Assembly: GCF_018139145.2 (NCBI RefSeq)
Contig: NC_059471.1
Coordinates: forward strand, 208,091,494 to 208,155,493
Direction: 5' to 3'
Length of the DNA stretch: 64,000 nucleotides
Origin: Gymnogyps californianus
Taxonomy: Eukaryota; Chordata; Aves; Accipitriformes; Cathartidae
Part shown: one piece after another, positions 11,507-23,573 of the stretch
Position numbering within the stretch: the stretch's first letter is position 1
How the letters are laid out: each line of letters opens with the position of its first letter
Position numbers and translations under genes: made by a program
The notes under the pieces: model-generated
What the model was told of the DNA's origin: nothing
The model's database searches: none
Seen by the model: only the letters and a program-made list of their open reading frames with translations

Positions 11507-14500
11507 TATATAATCTGCCCAGAGGCAGCAAATTCTATCTTCTTACTACCGTATCCTATTTCCAAAGTTATACTAATACTTTCTCTTTCTAATATATGCC
11601 AGAGAATTTTTTTCTCACAAGATATTTCTTTTTTGAATCACAAGTGATCCATTGTGGAACACATTGAAAAATGCTCCTTCCCAAGGAGCATTCTGTATGT
11701 TCAAAGAAATCAGTCTGAGTATTTTAAATATGTCTTACTCTCTGCTACATATAATGTATAAATAAGATTACAGCTGCTCCCTAGCAACTCACAGATGCCT
11801 TCGTTCTTGAAATTCATGGCAACAACACAAAGGAAAAAAACACCGCAATAGTTTACTGTAGCTGTTGCTTTGCAGAATCACTTGCCTGATCACTGACTGC
11901 TGTAAAGGTCTGGGATGACAAGCAACAAGGCAGCTGACATGTTGAAAACCATGATATATCATAGCAGTGATGTGCACATTAGGAAAAAATTATTAGAGCT
12001 AGTTCATTCATAAGTAATACATTCAGGCTGAATTCTGCAAGATGCTGGGAACGCTTACGCCTCAGTTAACATCAGAGAAAGTGTAAGTAGTGCCAGAGTC
12101 AATTGGCTCACTCAGGTGCGTACTCAAAGGAAAGCAGATAATCAGGCATACTTGGTAGGATGGAATCATCAGACACTTTTGACTGCTGATAATTAACAAA
12201 GTAGTCTAGAGGACTTTAAAATTAAAAAGTAATTTTTGTAATTGTCACTTCGTATTGAAACCTTCATAAAACATGAGTTCAGCTTTGTACCTCTGCTATT
12301 GTACAAACATCAAAAACAGATCTAAAAATCCCCCTTTGTTAAGAAAAATGTATTTTAAGGCATTCAATTTTGTTTCATGGTGATAGCAGTACAGTATTAA
12401 ATAACAAGACTACATAATTTATTGGTTTCACAGCAGTTTTATCTCAGGCTTTTAGCTGAGACTGGATGAGAACCCAAAAATCCCAACTCATGATGAGTGT
12501 AACATGTACAACAACTGAATCTTTCTTGTAACAGAAGAAGAACAATAGGAAGAAAGTGTTTTGTGTTTCTTCTTAATTTCTGGCATATTTTGAGGTCGGC
12601 ACTTACGTAATTTTTCAAACTCACTTATTCATAGGAAATTTTGTCCTGCTCAGCTGCTCTTAATGCAATTTAACACCTACTGACTCCCTCCCCAAAGCTA
12701 ATTTTTAAGTCGCAGGGAACTAGCAGAGTCTTTTTGGTGTTTTACTAGCCACAGGACTTGGAAACTGATTAGCTATAATGTTCGAGTTTTTGTTGGTTTT
12801 GGTGCGTGTGGGGTTTTTTTAAGGAAAATCGTGAATTTGCTCTCAACTTCTACGAAAACCATCTGAACATAAGCACCAATAGGATAGATTTTATTAGTGT
12901 TAAAGCCAATGGAAAGTTATAAACGAACCAAGAACAGTGCTTTGCTCAAAGATTATCCAGATCATCAAAAAGTAATTAAAACGATGGTAATATTAGGCCA
13001 TCCCTTCCCTTGAGCCTGAGCAAGCTTTGTTAATAGAGCCACCTATTCTTAGTGACTTACAGCTGATTTCGTTTGCTGGAAGAAGGAACTCTTCAAAATG
13101 CCAGTTTACTGCTAAGGGAGCAGAGGGAGCGCAGCATCTGCAAATAATAAATGAGGCTCCCCTTGTTTTGACAATCTCTTAATTTCCATTTGGATTACAA
13201 AGAGAACTTGCAGATGTGTCTTCAAATTTCCCAGCCTGCATTTTTAAAAGTGATTTAATTTTCCTGACATCTCGACATTGGTTAGCAATGTGTAAACTCA
13301 ACAGAATTTAGTTTGGAGGATTCTATTTTTAATGCCTGCAGCTTTGGTATTTGGTTGCACATAGAACATAGCAGTGGCAGTGGTATACCCCAAACGGGAC
13401 ATACCTTTATACTGTATTATAAAAAAAACCTGTTACTGTATTTTGGGAATCTCTAACCAGTCTAACCCATCTCATACATTATTTTAATTCTGGTAAATGG
13501 ACTCTGACTTCTCAATGAATACCTGAAATGCTCATGTTTCACTGTACCAAGCCCTTCATAATTCCATTCCAAATGTAATCCTGACCTCACTTCCCTTCGC
13601 CACACCCCCCTCAGACAGCAAACTGGTCTCCTTGCCTTAGGGATGAGGCAAAAGACACAAGTGTCAATAGTGTGGAATAGCCAATTTATGCTTAGAAAGA
13701 ATTCAGGCGTTTCAGAGCACCAGCCTCATACACAGCCCACTTGGCCAAACTTCCTGATAAAATATCATCTATTTTATTACACATTACTGAGGGCATTTAA
13801 AAAAATTAGAGTTGCTTCCTTGCTTTCAGATTTTTCTCCTTCTTGTCCTTAGAAAAACAATGTAACAAAACTGCACTTTTGCGGAAAACTGCAGTTGTAG
13901 ACCTACCAGAACCACTCATAAAAATGCCCTGAACTCAGGGAAGTTTCAGCAAATATAAAATCGGTAACCCAATGAGAATACAAGAAGTGCTTCAACAACT
14001 TCAAAACATTTGTTTTGTTTAAATTTTCATTTCAAGATGACACCAAAATTTAGTTGTATTTGTTTTATATGGGTAAAAAGTCTTCACTGTTTTATTTTAT
14101 GTTAAAAAAAAGTGGTTTAGTCTTTTGTTCCATTGAGGACAACAAAAAGAGACAAAAGGAGAAAAGAAAGGATACAATACTTTTCTGACTTTTGAGATCA
14201 CTCATAGTGAACGTCACTGGGTGGCACAATTTATTGAATAAATATTCCTTAATTCCCATATTCAACTCATTGAAGCACTTGCTTTCCTTTCTTAGAGCAC
14301 TGGAGTGTACACCCAGGCCACACAGTGAACAACTTTACAGTTATGCAAGTTGTGCCTACAAGTGTTGTGGTATTAGTTACATTTTCCATTTTCAGGGGTG
14401 AAGAAGGATGGAGGGTGGACACCAATACATTAATATTTTACAGGTCAGAAGTCAGAAGCGTCTTAAAATTCAGGATCAAAATACTGACAAACTCATCAGA

Positions 14501-14911
14501 ATCTATAGCAATCAGAACATTCAAATGAAATTCAGACTTACAAAGTCCATAGACAAGACCTCCAGAGAAATGTAAACCAAATGTATTTATTTGGGTTGTT
14601 ATTGTTAAAATCAAACCATCTTTTTTAAAAAAAAATCAAGTTCTCATATTTCTTCTTTATATTTTTCTTAATCATAAAACTCTCCATCACTTCAACATGG
14701 GTGAATGTAGTATATTCTGGAATGTGGCCATATATCCCCTAGGTCCATCTGGTAGTTCAGCAGAGAATAGCATGAGGTACAAAACTCTTTGCCTTTGGCT
14801 AAAGCATATTCAAACTGAATCCAATCTGATACAGTATTAAAAAAAAAATAAAGCTGGTAAAAATAAATGGAAATTTCAATTCTATGGATCAGCTTAATTT
14901 TTTTAATAAAT

Positions 14912-14963
14912 AATTGCAAATTTATATAAATCATATATAAATAATTTATATAAATTTGCTAAT
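14912..14963. repeat. AT-rich inverted repeat (hairpin)
   Basis: Perfect 16-bp arms, GCAAATTTATATAAAT at 14916-14931 and its reverse complement at 14944-14959, around a 12-base loop. With a one-base bulge the arms extend to AATT on both sides (14912-14963). Each arm itself contains the self-complementary ATTTATATAAAT. Confidence 0.85.
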
Positions 14964-17111
14964 TCATCCCATTAACTTTATGATTTTAATCATGCCGATC
15001 ATTGAGAAAAATAGTGAGAACGAAAACGTTTACTGCTAACTTGTCTGTCAGACCGCCTTTTGAAGCAGGAATTTCAGACCACCTATGACAGTAGGGAAGA
15101 CTCATCCAGATACAAATTTTACATTAAGTTCAAATAAGCTGTTAAAGCCTCCCCTTGCACAGACCTCTATACAGTTAATGAAGAGAACAAGCCAAGCTAT
15201 ATATGACAGCTTCTACAGGTAATAAGTTAGTGGCATGCCTCTATCTGTAGAGCCTCTAGAACATAACACTAACTTAGCTAAAATCTGCAATGAGTCCAAC
15301 AGAAAATTACCCCTAGGTTATACTCCTTCTGGCAGAAGGAAGCTTTCCTGAACATCCCTGCTCCAGGGCAGTTCAAATCAGAGACCAGTCTCTCTTACAA
15401 GTCACTCATCTCAGTTAAACTCTAGAGACTGATTCAAGACCTGAAAAGCTAAAAGCATGGACTGGGAATCTGCTGCCAATCTGAGTGCTTCAGCAGACTC
15501 GCACCATCTGTGCATTAGGCACATAGACCTCACACTGAGCAATGGATGAAATGTGCTCATGCAGAACCTCGGCTGAGTGTTCGGCAAGAAAGAGCTAATT
15601 ATTATAAAACAGCATTCAAGAGATAAAATAAATAAAAAATTTTCTAACAGTTGCTGGTGGACTCATTCTGTGAATGGAACTCATTGCCACATATCAAATA
15701 GCTGTTTGCAGCTCTCTCATTTTGGAGGAAGAAACGGTATTTCTGTCTCAGTATGAATATCATTTAAAGGCCAAGTCAGTCTATATGGGTTCACTCCGCA
15801 GCTCCTGGGACTGTAATAACAGCATGCCTTATGAACATCATGCATGGACTGTTTTTGCAGTGATGTATCAAAAAGGAAACAGATTCAGACTAGATTTCCT
15901 TGGAACTGCCTCTCTATCTGCTGTTTCGTTCAATTATGCCATTGCTTGAAAAGGTTACACTGTACAAGATGGCATTTTTTTGCCATAACAGTCATAGTGA
16001 AGCTCCAGTGTTTTTGTCACGTCAAAGCTCTTAACACAGACCCACATTTTTAATACAGTGTTTATGTAAAAGAGGATTCTCTTCAATCAGTTTGGAACAG
16101 ACAAGCTCGTGCATTGCTATAAGGCATGTTCTGTACTCTGAGGTCTTCCTTTCTGGGTACTGCAGGGATCCCTCCCTCCTCTCTCCTGTCCCTAGAGGTA
16201 TTTTAGGAGCTGGAAATCAGAAGCATACTTGTTGTAGTTTATTAGATTAAAAGAGCTGTCAATTAGCTTAGTCACGGGTCTTTGCTGTGAAAGGTCTATG
16301 TAAAAATGGAAGTTGAGCATACTTCCATCAAACTGGGACTATGTATTTACTTAATTCTGTAGTTCAGTAAGCTCTTCACCTATTTTTTCTGCACGCTGAG
16401 GTAACAGTTTGTAGGTAAAGAACGTGACTTTGAACTTTGTGCAGTTTTTTGTCTTTACTAAGACAAAATGCCTACTGACAAATGAAGCTAGTGAGATCAG
16501 ATACATCCTCAATATTTATTTTGCTACATGGATTTTAAAATTCCATTAAGCTGCTGTCTATTCCTTCTTATTTTGTTCTAAGAGTCTATTTGCTCTGTAG
16601 AAACCGCATATCATTCACACCAGAGCAGCTTCATAATGCCTGACAGCACAGAGAGTTCATGAGTAAGACAAAGTTACATGAACCTTTTTAAGTTGAAAGG
16701 ACAATTACATGACTGGGGTTTTTGTTATTTAAATACACAATACTTCTAACATTAAAAGGCATATATTAAGCTGTGTCTTTGTTGAGAGATATTTAAAGAA
16801 GCACATTGGACATCTTGTACCTCCTCAAAAAAGATTTTCCTGTGTATCTTGTCTTCCTGCTTTCAAATCTCAAGTTGTTGTATATACAACACCTTCTTCT
16901 TATAAACATTCCCTTTGCTCTTCTAGGGAAAAAAAATCTGTTAAATCATAGAAAGGACCCAACAATACCCTTTCCAGCTGGGCAACTACAGCAGCAGTAA
17001 GATCAAGCTATAGCCTCTGTTTCTTGTGTAAAAATGTTTGTTTGTTTTTTTTTTCAAAATACTTTTTACCTGCTTGAATTGTAAATTAAATGTTGTTAGG
17101 CATGATTCTTA

Positions 17112-17185
17112 GCAAATGTAAATCAGTGTAATCCACTGAAGTCAGTGGAGCTCTACCAGTTTTCAACCAGCTGAGTATTTTGGCA
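17112..17185. repeat. Ancient amniote interspersed repeat, decayed
   Basis: Contains GTAAATCAGTGTAATCCACT and GAAGTCAGTGGAGCTCTACC, then CCAGCTGAG. This resembles a widespread old amniote repeat whose consensus, from memory, alternates 'gaagtcaatgga' with 'accagt' motifs. A 16-bp near-palindrome (CCACTGA AG TCAGTGG) lies at 17133-17148. I cannot name the family with certainty. Confidence 0.45.
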
Positions 17186-20100
17186 TCTTGAATCCTGACT
17201 TCCTGCCTTGTTGAAGCAATCTTTGCATTACTGTAATAAGGATATTACATTGGTATTAAATCCAAGTTGGAATTGCCCCAAATCTCGCCTAAACTCCTAA
17301 TAATGTCCAAAAAAGCAGTATTTAAAAATGTACTTTAAAACTATTTTTGGAAGACCATTTTGAGACCATTCCCAGATAGTATAAATAAGACTTGAAGGAC
17401 ACAAGGAGGAACTACACTTTAAACACAATCAATCTTACTGACAACAGAACTTACATTTAGATGTTACTAGTATTTGTGTTGATTCATACCACCAGAGTGG
17501 TAATTTACCACAACTAATTCAGAGGAAGAATGATCTGGAGTTAAAGTTTTAAATGGAAAAATTAAAATCTGAGCTCAACTCTTGGTTGGATCAGGATTCT
17601 CTCTGTATGGCAAATATCAATTAGTGAGTAAAGGCACATCTATAAATTAAAGATTATATTTCCTCTGTGCACCATAATAAACCTCAGCTCTCGCCTGCCT
17701 CTCCATCTCCTACACATATCCATTTTGTCTGTTCCTTCTACTCCAGTTATACTGGTTTGCTTGGTTAAGGCTATGGACAAATGTAGCCTCAATGTAGAAC
17801 TCCTAATTTAATGGTATCCAACCTTTCTTTCACAATTTTGCTTACTACAGGCATTATATTGTTGTCGTCATAAGAGAAAAGGTGTGTGAAATGTCCGTTG
17901 GTATAAACATATTCATATTTTCAGAAACAGAGTCACTATTGAAGTAATTCATTAAATCAATGTGCAAATACTTTCTCTTTTTTAACACTATGTGGACTAT
18001 TCACAAGTATATTATCATGTATCCTTGCTATACAGATATTTTCAAAAGTTGTGATTAATGAAAGTTGCAGTGGTTTACAATGGCTCTATTATATGTGCAA
18101 AAGCAAGAGGAAGAGTGGTTAGTCACTAGGACAAGATTGTGATTCCAAGTCACTGTAAGAAATTTGTCAATCAACAAAGAAAAGGGAATTCTCCTCTGAG
18201 GAGATTCCTCTCCTTAAACATGTTTCCATTAAATTGAGTACATGTTGAATATAAACACCTTAAATATAAAAAATGCTCTCCTTGTCCACACTGCAGAACA
18301 AATCAGACTTTTACAGATCTCAACAGGTCTACTATTCACCTAACAAGTCCCTCACTTGAGTTTAATGGTGGTTTAGATTTGAATTTCTTTATTCCTTTGG
18401 AAGTACATATTACACTTTAAGTTTTACATTCTCTCTGGTCAAAAGCTCTCTCAGTCCAAAATCAAATTAACTGAGAGTTCAGGCAGTGCTCCTATGCATC
18501 TCCACGATGGCCGGAAGAAAGTATTTCACGGTTCTCCAGAAAAAAACATTGTGTAGTATAATTTCCAGCAGCACGAAGACCCACAGACATCCAACGCACA
18601 TACAAGCACGTATAGCACTGATGAACCCTGAGATACCTTCAACTAGTTATGGAAACACCATAAATTTGCATGGCACAGCAGCTAATTGAAACTGCCCTGG
18701 TTTTTGAAGAACTAGTCCACTCCAGCTGAGAAGTAGTAATTAATTGTGCTACTTTGAGAGCTATCTTGCTCACTTTAGAGATCTTCATAGAAGATTCAAT
18801 TGTATGAAGAAGACACAGACTGTCACTTCAGCTGAAACAGTGGGACTTCTTTGCCTGAGTCCAGGGAGAGGTTGACCAGGCTGTGAAATGGTTATAATCT
18901 GTTACACGTCCTTGCTATGCGCTTTAACCTCATCACTTGGCCAAATTAAAATTGATTTTCCCTAGAACAAGGAAAGATATTTCTCCTGCCAAAAATCTGT
19001 CTGACCAAAGTACAGCTTTCCAACTCTACACACTCTGGTACTACAGCTGTTTACAGAAAGTCATGTCTACTAGTTTATAATAGGAGCACTCTGCTCCTTC
19101 TTTTTGTATTAATCATTTTGCTTTTGGAGGGAGGAGGGGCAGAAAAACCAAACAAATGTAATCCTTTTTTGAAGTTTTCCAAAAACATGAAGACTACAGA
19201 CTTGGTCCAAACAATTCTGGAGTTAGAAGGAGGAGTAAGTCAGAATCAAAGCTGAAAATTCAGTCTGGCTGTTAAGTATTTTTAAAGCTTGAGCAACTGA
19301 AGGCAAGTTCTGTGAATAAAAGTGACAGGCATGCAAGCATGCTGGTTTTAATGTCTTGTAGTCTCCATTTTTCCAAGATTGTGGTTCATTTCAGAAGAGA
19401 TCTGACTAAACATTTATAGGCAGCAAGCAGAAAAAAAAAGGGTGTCATTCAAAAATGAAAAAGTGACAATAGCCTGTAAACAAGAGGAAAGAGGGAGAGA
19501 CTGCACGGTTCACACCTTGCAGGGCTTTACATTCTCCCTTGCAGGCAAGAGAGCTAATTAAAACCTTGTGGCTAGAGGAAGACATCATGCAATTTCGGTC
19601 AAACAGCTTTGATATAGAGGGATCTTTTACATGGAAACATCCCCCTTTCATGCTTTTAATCCTAGGATTACAGGCACATATTGACCACCTTGTGGATACC
19701 CTCTGAGATAACTTATTATTTGCTTGAAGTGTGCTATAAATTTTGGCTTTCAAAAAGAAAGTTGCCTACACTATTCACAGACTAATGTTTTTTTTCTCAG
19801 CGTGAATGTCACTGTGGTATACTTTAAGTGTAGCTGGTAGCACTCCATATTATTATGTTTGCCCAGCAGTTCTCATTATAAGACTGTTTTAGCAGCTTGT
19901 AAGTTTGCCGAATATTAACTACATAAACTAACATTTTCCTCAGGGAAAAAAAGAGTGACAGCGTCAACCTCTTGGCTTTTCACTATCTATTTTACTATGT
20001 GGTCTTTGCATGGAAAAGCCAGGCAAAATGGTTGAGACATTAACTCATTGTTTTGCTCAAGTTAGAAATCCTCTATAACTCATTTCCCTTGGAAATACCC

Positions 20101-20359
20101 TATTGCCCCTGCACTGTAGATTAAAAACTACATGTATTCAAAGATACACTTTTTACTCCTTGGTGTTTAACGAATTTTAGCCTGAAAAGCACATGCAGGT
20201 CACTGCAGAGATTTTATCAGCTAAATCCTTGAGAACCTACACACAGGTGTATTGCAATGCAGAGAGCATCACTCCTAAAGAATGTCACACCTCCTCTGCA
20301 GCTAAAGCTCAGACTTGCTGTGGTCTCTCCGGTGATCTCTACACCCTTGTGGTCTAAGC

Positions 20360-20936
20360 AGTGGGAGAAAGAGGAGACAAAAACTGAATGAAGAACAAAG
20401 GGCAAGAGATTGGGATATGGAAGTAGGAGATAACAGACTGGAAATGGCAGGCAAAGAATAAGGAGAGAAGAGACTGGAAGGGGAAGAGAAATAGAAAAAG
20501 CATGCAGGAGAAAACTACAGGTCTGGGACTGAAAACTAGTGATGGAGAGAAAGGTGAGAAGGGGGAAGAAAAACACCTGTGGAAGAGGAGAGATGCAATA
20601 GGAGTACTGGGACAGGCTGGCCACACACACCTGGATAGAATGTTTTGGAAATGCTGAGGCAAACTAAAGAGTCCAGAGAGAGGTGCTGAACTGGAAAAGA
20701 TGAGGAGAGGGATCCTAAAATAGGGATAAGAAGCCAATGTAAGGGAGAAAGGCAGACTGGCCAGGCAGCAAAGGTAGAAACTGAGACAGAAACATAGAAT
20801 ATGTTGAGGAGAGATGAAAGATAGCCCACGCAGCCCAGCAGGAATGGAACGGAAAGTCCAATGGTGGATCAGCGGTATGATGCTGAATGAGGACACAGTG
20901 GGGAAAAAGACGCAGCAAGCACAGAAGATAACAGAT
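20360..20936 (+). other. Strand-asymmetric purine-rich stretch
   Basis: About 580 bp with strong A and G excess on the plus strand, full of gagaag, ggaga, gaaag and tggaa words but without a fixed period. Stops are purine-rich, so the minus strand is open in several frames (up to 180 codons at 20354-20896), giving L/S/F/P-rich low-complexity peptides with no domain. I read those frames as by-products of composition. It may be a decayed purine repeat. Confidence 0.55.
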
Positions 20937-22529
20937 CACACCTAGATCAGATGAGCAAAAAGTGCCCTCCCTCCTCTTAGCAGAAACTCCTCACCAAAAC
21001 CTGGAGAGAGACATGATTCGCAAGCCTCGCTGTTCTCTGTCAGCAGAAACGTGTGAAATCCACCTACAAAAATTCCCATCAGTGTTCCGTTCTGGGTAAA
21101 CTTTGCGGTTCCTCAGAAAGCTCAAGTGATAGACATTTCCGTGTTGTTGAGATCCTATGCTGGAAACCCATGTGTGTATCAATCTGATGCTTTGTGTTAG
21201 GATTTCAAGATTTCATTTTCAGTTCATTTGGGGTTTTCCAAGATTAAAAAAGTGCATCTAAAGTATCTGCCTTACATTGTGTCGCAATATGAAGCACTCA
21301 AATATTAGGAAAGGCCAGAACTAAAATATTCTCTGCAATCTTCATTTATGTTCCTCGTGTACATGCAGTGACACAGCCTTTCCTTCTATAGGACAGTGGT
21401 GATTCCATCGAAACTGAAGCTTCCACAATGTAAATGTGGACATCTGAGCTAGTCATCTAGCCTCCTCTTATGGTCAGTAATGAGAAAATGTCCTTCTGGG
21501 ACAAGATTCACAAGATATGTGGATGTCTGGGTAAAAAGTCATTAAGGTCAAAGGAATACTTTAATATACAGTGTTAAATCTGAGAAACTTCACACCTGAT
21601 TTGTCTGTGTGTTTCTTAATGGCTTTGAAACACAGCTACTATTCATTTCATGGATCTTTTGGGGAGATTATGGCTTCTGAAAACCAAGTGTCACAGCTTC
21701 ATGTTCAGTTCCCCAGCATCAAGGGCTTTTGTTGGCTGACAGAATAACTTCTTTTCCTGACGTAACAGCAAAATTTCCCTTCATTATACAGTCCTACATC
21801 AATCCAGAGATCCATTGGTTCACAGAAGGAGCCATGGGTCTTGTGCAGGGATAGAGAGAGGGAAATGTATGATCATGTGGTTGCATGCTGGATCATGATG
21901 TATACACACAAAGTTGTATAGGCAGTGTAATCCTGGCATTTTCTGAATTGTTACTTTATTTTTCTGTAATCTCAGATGTGTTTTTACCTTCTATGAATGG
22001 AATATAGCACAAAAGTTTCTTCTCAGTGACAGAAAAATTGAAAATTCTTCCCTAAAACACACTTTGGGTTAAATTGAAACAGCTGAATAAAAGTAGTTTT
22101 CATTCTCATCTACATTTCTTCTAACCAAAAACTGCCTCATTTCAGGAAATATGTGTCAGAAAAATAGTCTCTCTTGTTAATAGAGAGCAGAATTTTCCAC
22201 TGCCATGAATGGTTGCTTCCTGGATACCGTATTTGACAAACATATAACATAAAAGCACTTGCTTCAGGTGGAAGTGTTGCAACAATGGTAAGCCTTATGT
22301 CTGATACTGCAAAGCTGATTAAATATTAGCAATGAGCAAGTGCTGCAACATTAAGAGAGTGAATTGCTGGATGTCTGTGTTATTCATTTCTCTCTCAGTA
22401 AGCACTGCAGAGTTTAATTCCCAAAAATCTTTTTGCTATGTTGGGATGAAATGATTGTAATACCTAGATGATGCACACCATTCACTTCACTTTCTAGTAT
22501 TGCAGTCTAAGGCACCTCTTCTTACTCAC

Positions 22530-22611
22530 CGCAGCAAGCTGGTCCACTCCGCTTGCAGTTCGTGCTAATGTTACGAGATCTTCTTGCATCTTATCTACCC
22601 ATGATTTTATC
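22530..22611 (-). CDS. CACNA2D1: CACNA2D1 exon 2 (internal coding exon)
   Basis: Coding exon of 82 bp: one G completing a split codon, then 27 codons from [20 protein letters not shown] to GVDQLAA. This matches the mature N-terminus of alpha2delta-1, about residues 33-59, just after the signal peptide encoded by exon 1. On the minus strand the acceptor is a long T/C tract ending tttctgtag before G, and the donor after GCTGCG is gtgagt. The first G would complete a threonine codon (AC|G) with exon 1, which fits the family residue there. The exon ends in phase 0, as exon 3 requires. The helix formed here packs near the Cache region in known alpha2delta structures. The last two residues (AA) differ from the V-D I recall in mammals. 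Exon 1 was not found up to position 64000, so intron 1 is at least 41 kb here. Confidence 0.93.
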
Positions 22612-22987
22612 CTACAGAAACCAAAAAGAAAAGAGAGGTGTCCAATCAGATCACTGGCAAATGGAACTTGCAGACAATTACATAGCACAAAAAAAGGGCA
22701 AAAAGTCAGAATACGTTGATAAAATTGAATAAAAAATGTACAAGACTTGTCTTTGACTGCTAAAAATAATAAGCAAATGGACCAAAATATTCAAGCTACA
22801 CCCTGATGGTGTTCTCTCTCACTGACTCAAATCTAAGCCACTTCCTTTTTTCTTTCTTTTACTTTTCATCAGCTGGAGTTTGCCTGGTGCTCTCCAGGAC
22901 AGACACTGTCTTCACCATCAAGTATATCACTGTAGCTGCCTCTTACTGACAGGTACCAAGCTCTGTTTCCAAATGCGATAGAGTCTA

Positions 22988-23573
22988 ACTTACCTTTTTC
23001 TTTTCTTTTTTTTTTCAGTAGAGCCTCTACCCAGCCTTGATGACCTGATTCTTCTCATACAGTTTTCTGTGGTGGCTGCCACACTAAGCCAGCTGTAAAC
23101 CAAGCATGTCATCGTACCTATCTGTAGCAAAGATCACCGCAACAGAGCTGGTACGCTGCTTGCTAGGACAACCTGCCTGACCTGCAGCTCACTCCCAGCA
23201 ATGCCTTTCCGGAGGGCCTTGAGGTCCCTCTCCCAACAGATAGCACAAGCAGAGAAAAACAGCAACTGAGAGCAGGCTGACAAACCAGAATAAATCTTCT
23301 GGCCTGTAGCCCCTCTCCAGACACTCCAAGGAAGCAGCAGCGGGACAGGCAGCAGCGGGCATAGGCGGCACGAGCTGTTTTGGCACCGTATGCCTGCTCC
23401 TGGCTGCTGTTTTTCACCAGGAAACAGGCAGCGATTTGCTCGGCTCCCTGTGCCCAGTAAACCTGACTCTTTGGAAAAGCATTGGATTCAATACAGTTTT
23501 TACGTTTCTGTGCCATGTCACATTTTGTAGCAGGAAAGGAGCCATGGTACAAGTTTATTCCAATGGGGTCCAT
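22988..23573 (-). other. GC-richer pocket upstream of exon 2
   Basis: From about 23020 to 23480 the DNA is GC-richer, with CpGs around 23340-23370 (agcagcgggac, aggcggcacgag). A 136-codon minus-strand frame (23163-23573) covers it, without recognisable domain. A consensus donor in gene orientation, AAAAAG|GTAAGT, sits at 22988-22998, about 380 bp upstream of exon 2. The same spot on plus has a T/C tract ending tttcag. It could be an unused alternative exon, a regulatory patch or a decayed repeat. Confidence 0.35.

Larger units (their letters stand above)
4483..22529 (-). other. CACNA2D1: CACNA2D1 intron 2, complete
   Basis: Eighteen kilobases between exons 2 and 3, bounded by gtgagt (22529 downward) and ttgcag (ending 4483). 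It holds no recognisable gene. Distinct pieces are listed separately: polypurine tract, G run, CpG cluster, T run, GC pocket, minisatellite, hairpin, ancient repeat and purine-rich stretch. The rest is AT-rich unique sequence with scattered short A or T runs and chance frames of under about 100 codons. Confidence 0.88.

Noticed and set aside
15655..15705. LINE-like W-N-S-L-P motif (tggaactcattgcca)
   Set aside because: Only a few codons match and neither flank shows RT or 3' end sequence.
20354..20896. 180-codon minus-strand open frame with two other frames also open
   Set aside because: The region is purine-rich on plus, which removes stop codons from several minus frames at once; the peptides are L/S/F/P-rich low complexity without domains.
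23163..23573. 136-codon minus-strand frame as a gene
   Set aside because: No recognisable domain, no clear promoter; open length can be explained by higher GC.
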